Under the pieces are notes generated by a model that did no database searches, was not told the DNA's origin, and was given only the letters and a program-made list of their open reading frames with translations. Both the position numbers and the translations under genes were made by a program. From AC-50 sp035640455 (GTDB lineage: Bacteria; Actinomycetota; Thermoleophilia; Gaiellales; Gaiellaceae), in NCBI GenBank assembly GCA_035640455.1, contig DASQWB010000139.1, positions 1-10,449 on the forward strand: a stretch of DNA of 10,449 bases, read 5' to 3'. Positions 1-6,166 of this stretch are shown piece by piece; positions within the stretch are counted from its first letter, which is position 1, and each line of letters starts with the position of its first letter.

Positions 1-651
1 GATGTAGTTGAGGATCCGCTGGTAGTGCGTGATCACGACGGCGCCCATCTCCGGGCCCACGAGCTCCTTGACGCCACGGGCGACCGTCTTCAGCGCGTCG
101 ATATCGAGCCCCGAGTCGGTCTCGTCGAGGACGGCGATCCGTGGCTTCAGCATCGCCATCTGGAGGATCTCGACGCGCTTCTTCTCGCCGCCCGAGAAGC
201 CCTCGTTCAGGTACCGCTGGGCCATGTCGCGCGACACGCCGAGCCGCTCCATCTGCGCGAGGAGCTCTTTGCGGAACTCCGGGACGGGGATCGGATCTTC
301 GACGCCGCCCGCATGCGCCTTGCGGATCGCGTTGATCGCGGAACGGAGGAAGCTCGTCACCGTCACGCCCGGGATCGCGTGCGGGTACTGGAAGGCTAGG
401 AAGAGGCCGGTCTGGGCGCGCTCGTCCGGCGCCATCTCGATCAGGTTCCGGCCGTCGAAGACGATCTCGCCCTCGGTGATCTCGTACGCGGGGTGGCCCA
501 TGAGCGCATAGGCCAGCGTCGACTTGCCGGAGCCGTTCGGGCCCATGATCGCGTGCACCTCGTCCGGGTTCACGGAGAGGTCGACGCCCTTGACGATCTC
601 CGTACCGTCCTCGAGCGCGACGTGCAGGTTCTTGAGTTCGAGCAAAGCCAT
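1..651 (-). CDS. sufC: SufC, Fe-S cluster assembly ABC ATPase (C-terminus cut by window edge)
   Basis: SufC is the cytosolic ABC-type ATPase that works with SufB and SufD to assemble Fe-S clusters. The 217 codons visible carry all the ATPase motifs in order: Walker A GPNGSGKST (37-45), Q-loop FQYP (87-90), the SufC-type signature FSGGEKKR (152-159), Walker B IAVLDE (172-177), D-loop SGLD and switch His209 in ITHYQ. SufC proteins are usually about 250 residues, so roughly 30-40 C-terminal residues lie off the left edge. The ATG at 651 gives the family's usual N-terminus (MALLELKNLHV), but no good Shine-Dalgarno lies in front of it; a GAGGG is 17 bases away. A weak TAGACT -10-like hexamer lies at 708-713. 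SufB, SufD and SufS would be expected further left, outside the window. The family call is very secure. Confidence 0.97.
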   Translation of the reverse strand, partial: MALLELKNLHVALEDGTEIVKGVDLSVNPDEVHAIMGPNGSGKSTLAYALMGHPAYEITEGEIVFDGRNLIEMAPDERAQTGLFLAFQYPHAIPGVTVTSFLRSAINAIRKAHAGGVEDPIPVPEFRKELLAQMERLGVSRDMAQRYLNEGFSGGEKKRVEILQMAMLKPRIAVLDETDSGLDIDALKTVARGVKELVGPEMGAVVITHYQRILNYI

Positions 652-710
652 GTTTGTAACAGGCGAAACCCTCGAAAGAGCCGGGACGGCCTCGCCCCTC
701 GTGACGCAGT

Positions 711-1796
711 CTAGCGCAGCCCTACAAGCCTCCGAATCGACCTCTGGTGGTGCCCATCACGAGCTGCGAACGCCCTCGCGGCCACCGGCGCGCCGACTCC
801 GACGAGTGCGAGCGCGGCCTTCTTGGACGTCAGCGCGAGCCGAAGCGCCGTCCACGCCGTCGAGCGGCGCGTCTGGTCGTCGAAGCGGCCGTGGGCGCCG
901 GGGTCGCCGGGCAGCGTCTCGAAGAGGTTGTCGGGTGCGTCGACCGGTTTCGGCTCGCCGGTGTGCTGGCTCTTCCAGCCCATGCGGAGGAGCATCAGGT
1001 CGCCCGCCCGCGGCGAGAGCTTCTGGCCCCAGAGCAGCTTCTGCGCGCCCCAGCCGATCGGCAGCTCGCGAACCGGATGCTCCATGCAGTGGAGCACGGC
1101 GTCGGCGAAGGGCTCGGGCTGGTAGATCGGCGGCACCGGCTGCGGCTGGAAGCCGATCTTCTGTCGGTCGCGATCGAACTGCGGCGTGTTGATCGCGCCC
1201 GGCAGGACGAGCGACACCGCGACGTCGGCGCCCTCCTTCTCGAGCTCGACCCGGGCCGACTCGAGGAAGGTCCGCCCCGCTGCCTTCGACGAGCAGTAGG
1301 CGGCCTGGAGCGGGATGCCGCGGTACGCGAGCGCCGAGCTCACATGGACGAAGGTTCCGCGGCTCTCCTTCAGGTGCGGCAGCGCCGACCAGAAGCCGTG
1401 GACCATGCCGAAGAAGTTGACGTCCATCACCCGGCGCAGCTCGTCGGGCTCGAGCCGCTCGGCCTCCGCGTAGACCGTCACGATCGCGTTCGCGCAGTAC
1501 GTGTCGATGCGGCCGAAGCGGTCGATCGTCCGCTCGACGACCTTGGCCACGTCGTCCGCGACCGCGTGGTCGGCCGGCACGGCGAGCGCTTCGGAGCCGG
1601 CAGCCTCGATCTCGGCGACTGCATTGTCGAGCGCCGCGGCATTCCGCGCGGTGACGACGACCTTCGCTCCCCGCTCGCCGGCGAGGCGCGCGATCGCCCG
1701 CCCGAGGCCACTCGAGGCGCCCGTGACGACGACGACCTGCTCGCGCAACGGCTTCTTCCGCACCCGGTCCTCGTCTCCGCCGAGGAGGCGAGCCAA
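711..1796 (-). CDS. Short-chain dehydrogenase/reductase (SDR) with C-terminal extension
   Basis: This is a classical-type SDR, an NAD(P)H-dependent oxidoreductase with a Rossmann fold; its substrate cannot be told from the sequence. From the TTG start it is 361 residues. The nucleotide-binding motif TGASSGLG is at 25-32, catalytic Asn127 (MDVNFFG), Ser153/154 (HVSSALAY), and the YxxxK pair Tyr167/Lys171. After the usual core (about 250 residues) comes a C-terminal region with PGDPGAHGRFD (about 296-306) and an Ala/Leu-rich stretch that may touch the membrane. The usual NNAG motif is changed to ANAI (102-105). Two starts are plausible: TTG at 1796 with AGGA eight bases upstream, or GTG at 1763 (350 residues) with GAGG upstream. 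The gene ends 59 bases before sufC on the same strand and diverges from tatA. The family call is secure; the exact start is not. Confidence 0.9.
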   Translation of the reverse strand: MARLLGGDEDRVRKKPLREQVVVVTGASSGLGRAIARLAGERGAKVVVTARNAAALDNAVAEIEAAGSEALAVPADHAVADDVAKVVERTIDRFGRIDTYCANAIVTVYAEAERLEPDELRRVMDVNFFGMVHGFWSALPHLKESRGTFVHVSSALAYRGIPLQAAYCSSKAAGRTFLESARVELEKEGADVAVSLVLPGAINTPQFDRDRQKIGFQPQPVPPIYQPEPFADAVLHCMEHPVRELPIGWGAQKLLWGQKLSPRAGDLMLLRMGWKSQHTGEPKPVDAPDNLFETLPGDPGAHGRFDDQTRRSTAWTALRLALTSKKAALALVGVGAPVAARAFAARDGHHQRSIRRLVGLR

Positions 1797-1802
1797 ACGC
1801 GC

Positions 1803-1808
1803 TATCCT
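1803..1808 (+). promoter_or_regulatory. Candidate -10 element for a leaderless tatA transcript
   Basis: TATCCT fits the TAnnnT pattern of a housekeeping -10 box and ends eight bases before the tatA ATG at 1817. A start site about seven bases downstream would fall on or next to the ATG, and no Shine-Dalgarno is present. No convincing -35 box was seen. The element lies inside the 20-bp gap between the divergent SDR and tatA starts. This is inference from spacing only. Confidence 0.4.
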
Positions 1809-1816
1809 GCGGTCAA

Positions 1817-2047
1817 ATGCCGAACATCGGGACAGGCGAGATCGTGCTCCTGCTTCTGGTGGCGCTTCTCCTCTTCGGAGCGAAGCGGCTTCCCGAGATC
1901 GGCCGCTCGCTCGGCAAGGGCATGCGGGAGTTCAAGGACTCCGTCACGGGCAGGGGCGACGACGACCGGCCGCACGAGCTCGAGGCTCCCGTCGGCACGC
2001 AGGACACGACGGCGCCCGCCGCCCCCCGCGAGCGCGACACCGTCTGA
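1817..2047 (+). CDS. tatA: TatA/E family twin-arginine translocase subunit
   Basis: This is a 76-residue pore-forming subunit of the Tat pathway, which exports folded, often cofactor-containing proteins. It has the standard layout: a very short N-terminus, one membrane helix (about 7-20, GEIVLLLLVALLLFG), the FG hinge followed by an amphipathic helix (AKRLPEIGRSLGKGMREFKD), then a charged, disordered tail rich in Asp, Arg and Pro. The start at 1817 places the helix exactly as in the family. No ribosome binding site precedes it, while a TATCCT box lies eight bases upstream, so it is probably translated from a leaderless mRNA. tatC follows after 24 bases. Sequence alone does not fully separate TatA from TatB, but the length and the FGAKRLPEIG motif favour TatA. 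Confidence 0.93.
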   Translation: MPNIGTGEIVLLLLVALLLFGAKRLPEIGRSLGKGMREFKDSVTGRGDDDRPHELEAPVGTQDTTAPAAPRERDTV

Positions 2048-2071
2048 CCTTCACGCACGAAGGCCTAGCGG

Positions 2072-2833
2072 ATGAGGATCCCGCGCCGCCTGGGCCACCA
2101 CGAAGAGGCGACGCTCGTCGAGCACCTCGACGAGCTGCGTGACCGGATCATCATCTCGCTCCTCGCGCTCGTCGTCACGACGACGACGGCCTTCATCTTC
2201 CACCACCACCTCATCCGATGGCTCGAGCGCCCGCTGCCGCCCGACCGGCGGCAGCTGATCACCTTCGGCGTCGCCGAGCCGTTCCTGACCTCGTTCAAGA
2301 TCAGCCTGATGGCCGGCATCGCGCTGGCGTTCCCCGTCCTCCTCTGGCAGCTCTGGAGCTTCCTCGCGCCCGCCTTCGAGGAGAGCTCGCAGCGGGTCGT
2401 GGCGGTCTTCGTCCTCTTCTCGAGCGTGCTCCTCGTGGCAGGCGTCGCGTTCGGCTACTGGCTCGTGCTGCCGCAGGCGCTCCACTTCCTGACCCACTAC
2501 GACGATCGCTACTACTACATCCAGATCCGCGCGCGCGACTACTTCTCGTTCGCGATCGCGGTGCTCGCCGCCGTCGGTATCGTCTTCGAGCTGCCGATCT
2601 TCGTCCTCGGGCTGGTCCGGATCGGGATCCTCTCGACGTACACGCTGCGTCACAACCGTCGGCTCGGCTACTTCATCGTCGTCGTGATCGCGGTGCTCCT
2701 TCCGGGCGTCGATCCCGTGACGACGACGTTCGAGGGACTCCCGCTCGTCGCTCTCTATGAAGGCTCGATCTGGCTCGCCGTGCTGATGGAGCGACGCTGG
2801 GGGGTTCGGGAAGCGGCCGCCGAGTCTCTATGA
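2072..2833 (+). CDS. tatC: TatC, twin-arginine translocase receptor subunit
   Basis: TatC is the polytopic inner-membrane receptor that binds twin-arginine signal peptides and recruits TatA. At 253 residues it has the normal family length. It shows the N-terminal cytoplasmic motif HLDELRDR (18-25), EPF (69-71) before the second helix, and FELP (172-175), whose Glu173 matches the conserved signal-peptide-binding glutamate of E. coli TatC (Glu170). Six hydrophobic segments are visible at about 25-43, 75-97, 112-133, 156-180, 196-210 and 215-237, with DP (214-215) between the last two. The ATG at 2072 is preceded by GAAGG with eight bases of spacing. It is surely co-transcribed with tatA. Cytochrome-associated exported proteins could be among its clients, but nothing here proves that. 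Confidence 0.97.
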   Translation: MRIPRRLGHHEEATLVEHLDELRDRIIISLLALVVTTTTAFIFHHHLIRWLERPLPPDRRQLITFGVAEPFLTSFKISLMAGIALAFPVLLWQLWSFLAPAFEESSQRVVAVFVLFSSVLLVAGVAFGYWLVLPQALHFLTHYDDRYYYIQIRARDYFSFAIAVLAAVGIVFELPIFVLGLVRIGILSTYTLRHNRRLGYFIVVVIAVLLPGVDPVTTTFEGLPLVALYEGSIWLAVLMERRWGVREAAAESL

Positions 2834-2860
2834 GGCAAGGCGGCTCGACGGCTTCGGCGG

Positions 2861-2866
2861 TACCCT
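2861..2866 (+). promoter_or_regulatory. Candidate -10 element before the TPR protein gene
   Basis: TACCCT fits TAnnnT and ends seven bases before the ATG at 2874, the same geometry as the TATCCT box in front of tatA. No Shine-Dalgarno precedes this ATG. This suggests a second leaderless transcript starting at the TPR gene. No clear -35 box was seen, so support is spacing only. Confidence 0.35.
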
Positions 2867-2873
2867 AGGCGCG

Positions 2874-3734
2874 ATGGCCCGCGGAGCCGCGAAACAGCGT
2901 CCTCGGACGGCGAAAGCCGAAGTTGGGCCGCGCGCCGCGCGCAAGCCTCCGGTCGCCGAGCAGACGATGTTCTTCATGCGGCTTCGCCGCTCGACGAAGC
3001 CGGTCTTCATCTTCCTCGCGTTCGTCTTCGCCCTGAGCTTCGTCTTCCTCGGCGTGGGCTCCGGCTCCGCCGGGATCGGCGATCTCCTGCGCGGGGACTT
3101 CCACCTCTTCGGCGGCGGCTCGTCGGGAACGTCCGTCTCGAAGGCGCAGGACCGAATCAAGAAGAACCCGAAGGACGCGACCGCCTACCGCGACCTGGCG
3201 CGGGCCTACGAGGCGAAGAACGACACCAACCGGGCGATCAGCGCGCTGAACGGTTACATCCGGCTGCGGCCCAAAGACGTAGGGGCGTTGAGCGAGCTGG
3301 CCGGTCTCTACCTGACGAAGGCGGATGCGGCGCGGCAGCAGGCGATCGCGGCCCAGGCCGCGGCGCAGAGCGCGCCCTTCTCCGCGACGCCGCAGCTGAG
3401 CGGCAGGCTCGCGTCGGCGATTGGCCAGAACCCGCTCAACGCCTCGTCGCAGCAGGCGAGCACCGCGTTCACGACGGCCTTCCAAAGGATGCAGAGCGCA
3501 TACGGGTCTGCGGTGGCGCAGTACAAGAAGGTGGCTGCGCGAACGCCGAACGATCCGACAGCCCAGCTCCAGCTCGCCTCGACGGCCGAAAACGCCGGCG
3601 ACACCAAGACGGCGATCGCGGCCTACAAGCGCTTCCTCAAGCTCGCGCCCGACGACCCGAGCTCACCGGACGTCAAGAAGCGCATCAAGCAGCTCCGCTC
3701 GAGCCCCGCGCTGGGCGGCTCCTCGACTGGTTAG
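2874..3734 (+). CDS. Membrane-anchored tetratricopeptide-repeat protein
   Basis: The predicted product is 286 residues. It begins with a basic, Ala/Arg-rich cytoplasmic tail (1-42), then one strong membrane helix (about 43-62, PVFIFLAFVFALSFVFLG), a Gly/Ser linker and an extracytoplasmic helical domain. TPR-like repeats are recognisable at about 101-134 (NPKDATAYRDLARAYEAKND) and 227-260 (NDPTAQLQLASTAENAGDTK), with a degenerate Ala/Gln-rich helical stretch between. TPR domains bind partner proteins; the partner is unknown. The long N-tail depends on the start at 2874, supported by an upstream TACCCT box. An alternative ATG at 2967 (Met32) would shorten the tail and still keep the helix. The gene sits 40 bases after tatC and 36 before the STAS gene, all on the same strand. 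A scaffold or assembly role is possible but not shown. Confidence 0.85.
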   Translation: MARGAAKQRPRTAKAEVGPRAARKPPVAEQTMFFMRLRRSTKPVFIFLAFVFALSFVFLGVGSGSAGIGDLLRGDFHLFGGGSSGTSVSKAQDRIKKNPKDATAYRDLARAYEAKNDTNRAISALNGYIRLRPKDVGALSELAGLYLTKADAARQQAIAAQAAAQSAPFSATPQLSGRLASAIGQNPLNASSQQASTAFTTAFQRMQSAYGSAVAQYKKVAARTPNDPTAQLQLASTAENAGDTKTAIAAYKRFLKLAPDDPSSPDVKKRIKQLRSSPALGGSSTG

Positions 3735-3770
3735 ACTCCCGCCGCCGCCACGTCCGCGACCGGGGGAGCG

Positions 3771-4136
3771 ATGAATTTCGACATCAACACGGAGCAGCTG
3801 GGCGATTCGACCTACGTCATCTCGCTCGCTGGCGAGGTCGACCTCTACACGGCGCCCGAGTTCAAGCAGCAGCTGCTCGAGGTGATCGGGCAGGGGGCGA
3901 AGCAGGTCGTCGTCGACTTCTCGAACACGACCTTCATCGACTCGACGACCCTCGGCGTGCTCGTCGGCGGTGTCAAGCGGCTGCGGACGAACGACGGCCA
4001 GCTCTCGCTCGTGTGCAACGACCGCAACATCACGAAGATCTTCGAGATCACCGGCCTCGACCGCGTCTTCACGATCTACCCGACGCGGAACGAGGCGCTC
4101 GAGCAGATCCAGTCGTCGAGCCGCCCACCCGCCTAA
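3771..4136 (+). CDS. STAS-domain anti-sigma factor antagonist (RsbV/SpoIIAA-like)
   Basis: This 121-residue protein is a single STAS domain. Family members, in unphosphorylated form, bind an anti-sigma serine kinase and so release a sigma factor. The hallmark phosphorylation site is present in FIDSTTLGVL, with Ser58 as the acceptor. The surrounding pattern also fits: GEVDLYTAPEF (21-31), KQVVVDFSNT (44-53) and a C-terminal ITGLDRVFTIY segment (93-103). A G-rich GGGGGAG (3762-3768) precedes the ATG with very short spacing. A TAGACT hexamer (3732-3737) made partly from the upstream stop codon could be an internal -10 box. No partner kinase, phosphatase or sigma gene is in the window, so the cognate pathway is unknown. 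The neighbours (TPR protein, cytochrome lipoprotein) give no clear hint. The family assignment is firm. Confidence 0.93.
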   Translation: MNFDINTEQLGDSTYVISLAGEVDLYTAPEFKQQLLEVIGQGAKQVVVDFSNTTFIDSTTLGVLVGGVKRLRTNDGQLSLVCNDRNITKIFEITGLDRVFTIYPTRNEALEQIQSSSRPPA

Positions 4137-4138
4137 CC

Positions 4139-4789
4139 TTGCCGCGGCTCCCGCTCGCCGCTCTTTGCATTTCGGTGGCTCTCGTCACAGGCGGCTGTGG
4201 CACCGGCGGGGTCGTCAAGCGCGGGAGCACTCAGACCGGTAAGGCCCTCTTCACCGCCAAGTGCGCGAGCTGCCACACCCTCGGCGCCGCCGGCGCAAGC
4301 GGCAAGATCGGGCCCAACCTCGACGAGGCCTTCGCGGCCATGCGCGCGGCCGGGAGGGACACGCACTTCGAGGAGAGCACGATCCGCCAGGTCGTGGCCG
4401 ACCAGATCAAGTACCCGGCCCAGCGCGACGAGGGCGTGAACATGCCGGCGAACCTCGTGAAGGGAAGTGCCGTCGACGATGTCGCCGCCTACGTCGCCTC
4501 GGTCGCCGGAACGCCGTCCTCGCTCGCGAGCGCGAAGAGCGCCGGGACGACGAGTACGAACGGCAAGACGATCTTCACCTCGTCGTGCGCGAGCTGTCAC
4601 ACGCTCGCGGCGGCCGGCACGCACGGCACGGTCGGGCCGAATCTCGACCAGCTGAAGCCGGCCTTTGCCCGGGTGAAGACGCAGGTGATCAACGGCGGCG
4701 CGATCATGCCGGCCTTCAAGGGGAAGCTCACCGACACGCAGATCACGGCGGTCGCGAAGTACGTCGCCGCCAACGCCGGCAAGAAGTAG
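4139..4789 (+). CDS. Dihaem cytochrome c lipoprotein
   Basis: This is an exported electron carrier with two class I cytochrome c domains. Haem sites are CASCH at 42-46 (Cys42, Cys45, His46) and CASCH at 150-154 (Cys150, Cys153, His154). The likely Met axial ligands are Met102 (NMPANL) and Met190 (IMPAFKG). The TTG start at 4139 gives 216 residues and an N-terminus that reads as a lipoprotein signal: PRLPL, hydrophobic ALCISVALV, then TGGC with Cys20 as lipid anchor. The lipobox is slightly atypical because Thr, not Leu, sits at -3. No ATG or GTG gives a complete signal sequence without overlapping the STAS gene by over 100 bases, so TTG, two bases after the STAS stop, is favoured and suggests translational coupling. 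It faces the caa3 operon and could pass electrons to the CoxB haem or CuA. The dihaem call is secure; partner and start are inferred. Confidence 0.88.
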   Translation: MPRLPLAALCISVALVTGGCGTGGVVKRGSTQTGKALFTAKCASCHTLGAAGASGKIGPNLDEAFAAMRAAGRDTHFEESTIRQVVADQIKYPAQRDEGVNMPANLVKGSAVDDVAAYVASVAGTPSSLASAKSAGTTSTNGKTIFTSSCASCHTLAAAGTHGTVGPNLDQLKPAFARVKTQVINGGAIMPAFKGKLTDTQITAVAKYVAANAGKK

Positions 4790-4899
4790 CGCTTTCGGCA
4801 CAGACACGTGCTGGGAGAGGGGCTACCGTTTCGATCCCCGTGGGTGGGTGGGGGTTTGGGATGGGACCGACCCGCGACTCCGCGCGGACTCAGGCGGCT
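4790..4899 (+). other. Convergent intergenic spacer with G-quadruplex motif
   Basis: This 110-base spacer separates the 3' ends of the cytochrome lipoprotein gene (plus) and the membrane USP-like gene (minus). At 4842-4860 the plus strand reads GGGTGGGTGGGGGTTTGGG, which fits the canonical four-run G-quadruplex rule with loops of one, one and three bases; a fifth GGG follows at 4863. It would be in the 3' end of the plus-strand mRNA. A weak GCAC/GTGC hairpin (about 4799-4812) is nearby. No clear intrinsic terminator with a T-tract was found on either strand. Confidence 0.6.
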
Positions 4900-5553
4900 C
4901 TAGCGAACCTCTTCGCGCTCCGCCTCGAGGTCGACCACGACGTGCGTGATCGGGACCGCGAAACGCTCCCGCGCGCGGGTCACGACGCCCTTCTCGAGCC
5001 AGTGCGAGCGACCCTCCGGGTGCGTCGAGATGATGATCTCGTCGGCGCCGAAGGTCCGCAGCGCGTCCTCGATCGCCTGCAGCGGCTCGCCGTCGCCGAC
5101 CTCGCCGCGCGCGTCGACGCCGGCCTGCCGCAGGCGCGCCAGGCTCGCCTCGAGCCGACTCTGCGCCGCCGCCCGCGCCTCGTCCTCGTCGGAGGCCCAG
5201 TGCTTGAGCGGCGAGTTCAGTGCCGGCGTCACGACGAGCACCTCCTCGCGGTATCCCTCGCTCTTCTCGTGGATCGTGTCGCGCAGCGTCCGGCCGCCGA
5301 CGGTCTCGTTCGCGATCACCAGGATCCGCCGCTCGTCCGGCGCCGAGGGCCGCGTCGGCCGGGTCGGCACCGGGCGCTCCGCGCGTCGGGCGCGCGCCCA
5401 CCAGCCGACGACGAGCGCGCTCAGGGCGATGAACACCGCGAGTCCGACCCAGCGGCCGCCGAGCACCGCCGCGATGACGATCGCCGCGAAGTAAGCCAGC
5501 GTGGCGAGCACGAACCGGAAGGCCTCCGCCTCGCTGCGCAGCGGGTTGATCAT
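4900..5553 (-). CDS. Membrane-anchored universal-stress-like domain protein
   Basis: The 217-residue product has two adjoining membrane helices (about 14-31 and 34-52), a basic Pro/Arg linker (53-75) and one USP-like alpha/beta domain (76-210). The domain carries ANETVGG (81-87) at its first strand/helix and STHPEGRSHWL (176-186) near the end, then VPITHVVVD. These match both domains of the tandem protein two genes upstream. USP proteins of the UspA type bind ATP through G-x2-G-x9-G(S/T); that loop is not visible here, so nucleotide binding is doubtful. It is the last gene of the oxidase operon, starting nine bases after the coxC stop with AGG just ahead of the ATG. The helical hairpin suggests it sits beside the oxidase in the membrane, with the domain probably cytoplasmic by the positive-inside rule. 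No function is established; an accessory or sensing role is inference. Confidence 0.85.
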   Translation of the reverse strand: MINPLRSEAEAFRFVLATLAYFAAIVIAAVLGGRWVGLAVFIALSALVVGWWARARRAERPVPTRPTRPSAPDERRILVIANETVGGRTLRDTIHEKSEGYREEVLVVTPALNSPLKHWASDEDEARAAAQSRLEASLARLRQAGVDARGEVGDGEPLQAIEDALRTFGADEIIISTHPEGRSHWLEKGVVTRARERFAVPITHVVVDLEAEREEVR

Positions 5554-5562
5554 GGCCTGACG

Positions 5563-6156
5563 CTAAAGGATGTAGACCGTCGAGTACACCACGATCCACA
5601 TTACGTCTACGAAGTGCCAGTAGATCCCGGGGATCTCCACGCCGTGGTGGGCGGCCGATGAATAGTGGCCGCGGAAGGCGCGGATCGTCGCCGCCGCGAG
5701 CAGCATGAGGCCGACCGCGACATGGGCGCCGTGCAGGCCGGTGAGGCAGTAGAAGATCGTCGCGAAGGCGCCGTCTTTCGGCGCGAAACCGATCCGCGAG
5801 TACTCGCGGATCTGCGTGAGCAGGAACGTCAGCCCCATGAGGAAGGTGAGCAGGAGCCCGGCCTGGAGGCCCGCGTGGTTGTCGCGCTTGATCGACTGGA
5901 GGGCCCAGTGCATGGTGAAGCTCGAGGTGACGAGGATCACCGTGTTCACGCCGGCGACGAAGACGGGCAGGTGGAAGGGCGGCGTCGGCCACGGCGTGCC
6001 GGCGGCGACGCGCACGAAGAAGTACGCCGTGAAGAACGCGCCGAAGAGCATCACCTCCGACGCGATGAAGAGGAAGATGCCGAGGATCGGCGCGTCGACG
6101 CGGGAGCTTCGGTGCGCGACCGGCGGGCCGTGGTGGGCTTCGGCGTGGACGGCCAC
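5563..6156 (-). CDS. coxC: Cytochrome c oxidase subunit III (caa3-type)
   Basis: Subunit III of the haem-copper oxidase binds no metal and stabilises proton pumping by subunit I. The GTG start at 6156 gives 197 residues; AAAGGG lies six bases upstream, and a longer open frame extending to 6471 is only overlap with the preceding gene. Five membrane helices are visible at about 24-48, 65-85, 98-116, 130-158 and 178-196. Family marks include ASEVMLFGAFF with Glu34, GLHGAHV (140-146) and YWHFVDVMWIVVY (179-191). It lacks the first two helices of the seven-helix mitochondrial-type subunit III, which is common in bacterial caa3 enzymes of this size. It begins ten bases after the tandem USP-like gene and ends nine bases before the membrane USP-like gene, so it is clearly in the same operon. 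Confidence 0.95.
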   Translation of the reverse strand: MAVHAEAHHGPPVAHRSSRVDAPILGIFLFIASEVMLFGAFFTAYFFVRVAAGTPWPTPPFHLPVFVAGVNTVILVTSSFTMHWALQSIKRDNHAGLQAGLLLTFLMGLTFLLTQIREYSRIGFAPKDGAFATIFYCLTGLHGAHVAVGLMLLAAATIRAFRGHYSSAAHHGVEIPGIYWHFVDVMWIVVYSTVYIL

Positions 6157-6166
6157 GGCGCGCCCT

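Noticed and set aside
747..2075. 442-codon plus-strand frame opposite the SDR gene
   Set aside because: It is the antisense shadow of the SDR gene and also runs over tatA; both of those have clear family motifs.
1817..2833. Absence of TatB as a defect of the Tat system
   Set aside because: Many Gram-positive bacteria use TatAC alone or encode tatB elsewhere, so nothing unusual can be claimed from this window.
3732..3737. TAGACT formed by the TPR stop codon, repeated at 708-713 before sufC, as promoter boxes
   Set aside because: The hexamer fits TAnnnT, but stop codons followed by ACT occur by chance and no -35 boxes were found; kept only as a weak mention.
4013..4138. Upstream start for the cytochrome lipoprotein at 4013
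   Set aside because: It would overlap the STAS gene by 124 bases and bury the lipoprotein signal inside the protein.
4823..5992. Long minus-strand open frame of 389 codons
   Set aside because: It overlaps coxC and the membrane USP-like gene in another frame, is Arg/Ala/Pro-rich with low complexity, and is a product of high GC.
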